From positions 1 through 5,996 of the forward strand of contig JALFIK010000049.1 of assembly GCA_022776205.1 (NCBI GenBank): a stretch of 5,996 bases of DNA. Direction: 5' to 3'. Of this stretch, positions 5,821-5,996 are shown piece after piece. Each line of letters starts with the position of its first letter. Position 1 is the first letter of the stretch. Made by a program: the position numbers and the translations under genes. The notes beneath the pieces are model-generated. The model was not told the origin of the DNA, did no database searches, and saw only the letters and a list, made by a program, of their open reading frames with translations. The stretch comes from Eubacterium sp. (GTDB lineage: Bacteria; Bacillota; Clostridia; Lachnospirales; Lachnospiraceae).

Positions 5821-5996
5821 TCAGATTATTTTTTCATTAACGACAGTTTCTATGGTAAATTCACAGTTTTTTCATTTTCTCTACCTTTATACTTCTATTT
5901 TTTTCGTCTATTTTACGGTTTCTTCTTTTTTATTTACTCTATAATCATAACATTATTTTTTTATCTTTATAAAAAAAGAGGTTATAATATTCAAAT
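5821..5996. other. AT-rich upstream intergenic DNA
   Basis: No coding frame of any merit is seen on either strand. The block is dominated by T-runs on the plus strand (for example 5829-5834, 5867-5872, 5898-5904, 5926-5931, 5956-5962), that is A-tracts upstream of the thl promoter. Such DNA may be bent or act as an UP-like element; it also separates the operon from whatever lies to the right. Confidence 0.6.
5983..5988 (+). promoter_or_regulatory. Possible -10 box of a divergent promoter
   Basis: The plus strand carries an exact TATAAT at 5983-5988. The best -35 at 16-18 nt spacing is poor (ttatct, three of six). It might drive a gene to the right of the window. In DNA this AT-rich an exact hexamer can arise by chance, so confidence is low. 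Confidence 0.25.

Noticed and set aside
5956..5977. AT-only inverted repeat (tttttttat / ataaaaaaa) that resembles a terminator
   Set aside because: The stem has no G-C pairs and comes from neighbouring T- and A-runs; it would be unstable and is not evidence of a terminator by itself.

Overview
The window is one strand-coherent stretch of a butyryl-CoA synthesis operon from an anaerobic Firmicute. All genes lie on the minus strand and read from high to low coordinates: thl (acetyl-CoA acetyltransferase), crt (crotonase), hbd (3-hydroxybutyryl-CoA dehydrogenase), bcd (butyryl-CoA dehydrogenase), etfB, and a 5' part of etfA that runs off the left edge. Moderately AT-rich coding DNA, very AT-rich spacers, strong AGGAGG-type ribosome sites and Bcd/Etf sequences close to those I remember from gut butyrate producers point to Clostridia, most likely Lachnospiraceae. 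The species cannot be fixed from this window.

Layout from right to left. 5707-5996 is the upstream control region: an AT-rich block, then a sigma-A-type promoter (-35 at 5807-5812, extended -10 at 5784-5789) whose -10 is covered by an 18-bp site that closely fits the operator of Rex, the NADH-sensing repressor. Two further short palindromes flank this site. thl follows (4525-5706), then a 151-nt spacer with two successive stem-loops, crt (3588-4373), a plain 47-nt spacer, hbd (2701-3540), a second long spacer of about 120 nt again with two stem-loops, bcd (1423-2577), and the tightly packed etfB (623-1408) and etfA (1-597, partial). The bcd stop codon overlaps the etfB ribosome site.

Together the enzymes join two acetyl-CoA to acetoacetyl-CoA (Thl), reduce it to 3-hydroxybutyryl-CoA with NADH (Hbd), dehydrate it to crotonyl-CoA (Crt), and reduce that to butyryl-CoA (Bcd with EtfAB). 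In clostridia the last step is coupled by flavin-based electron bifurcation to ferredoxin reduction. The final butyrate-releasing step (butyryl-CoA:acetate CoA-transferase or Ptb/Buk) is not in the window. A Rex site on the promoter fits, since the pathway consumes NADH.

I see no undescribed biological system here: the genes are classic and look intact. The points worth a second look are regulatory: the Rex-like operator on the promoter, the paired stem-loops in just the two long spacers, start-codon choices for bcd and etfA, and a possible divergent promoter at the right edge.
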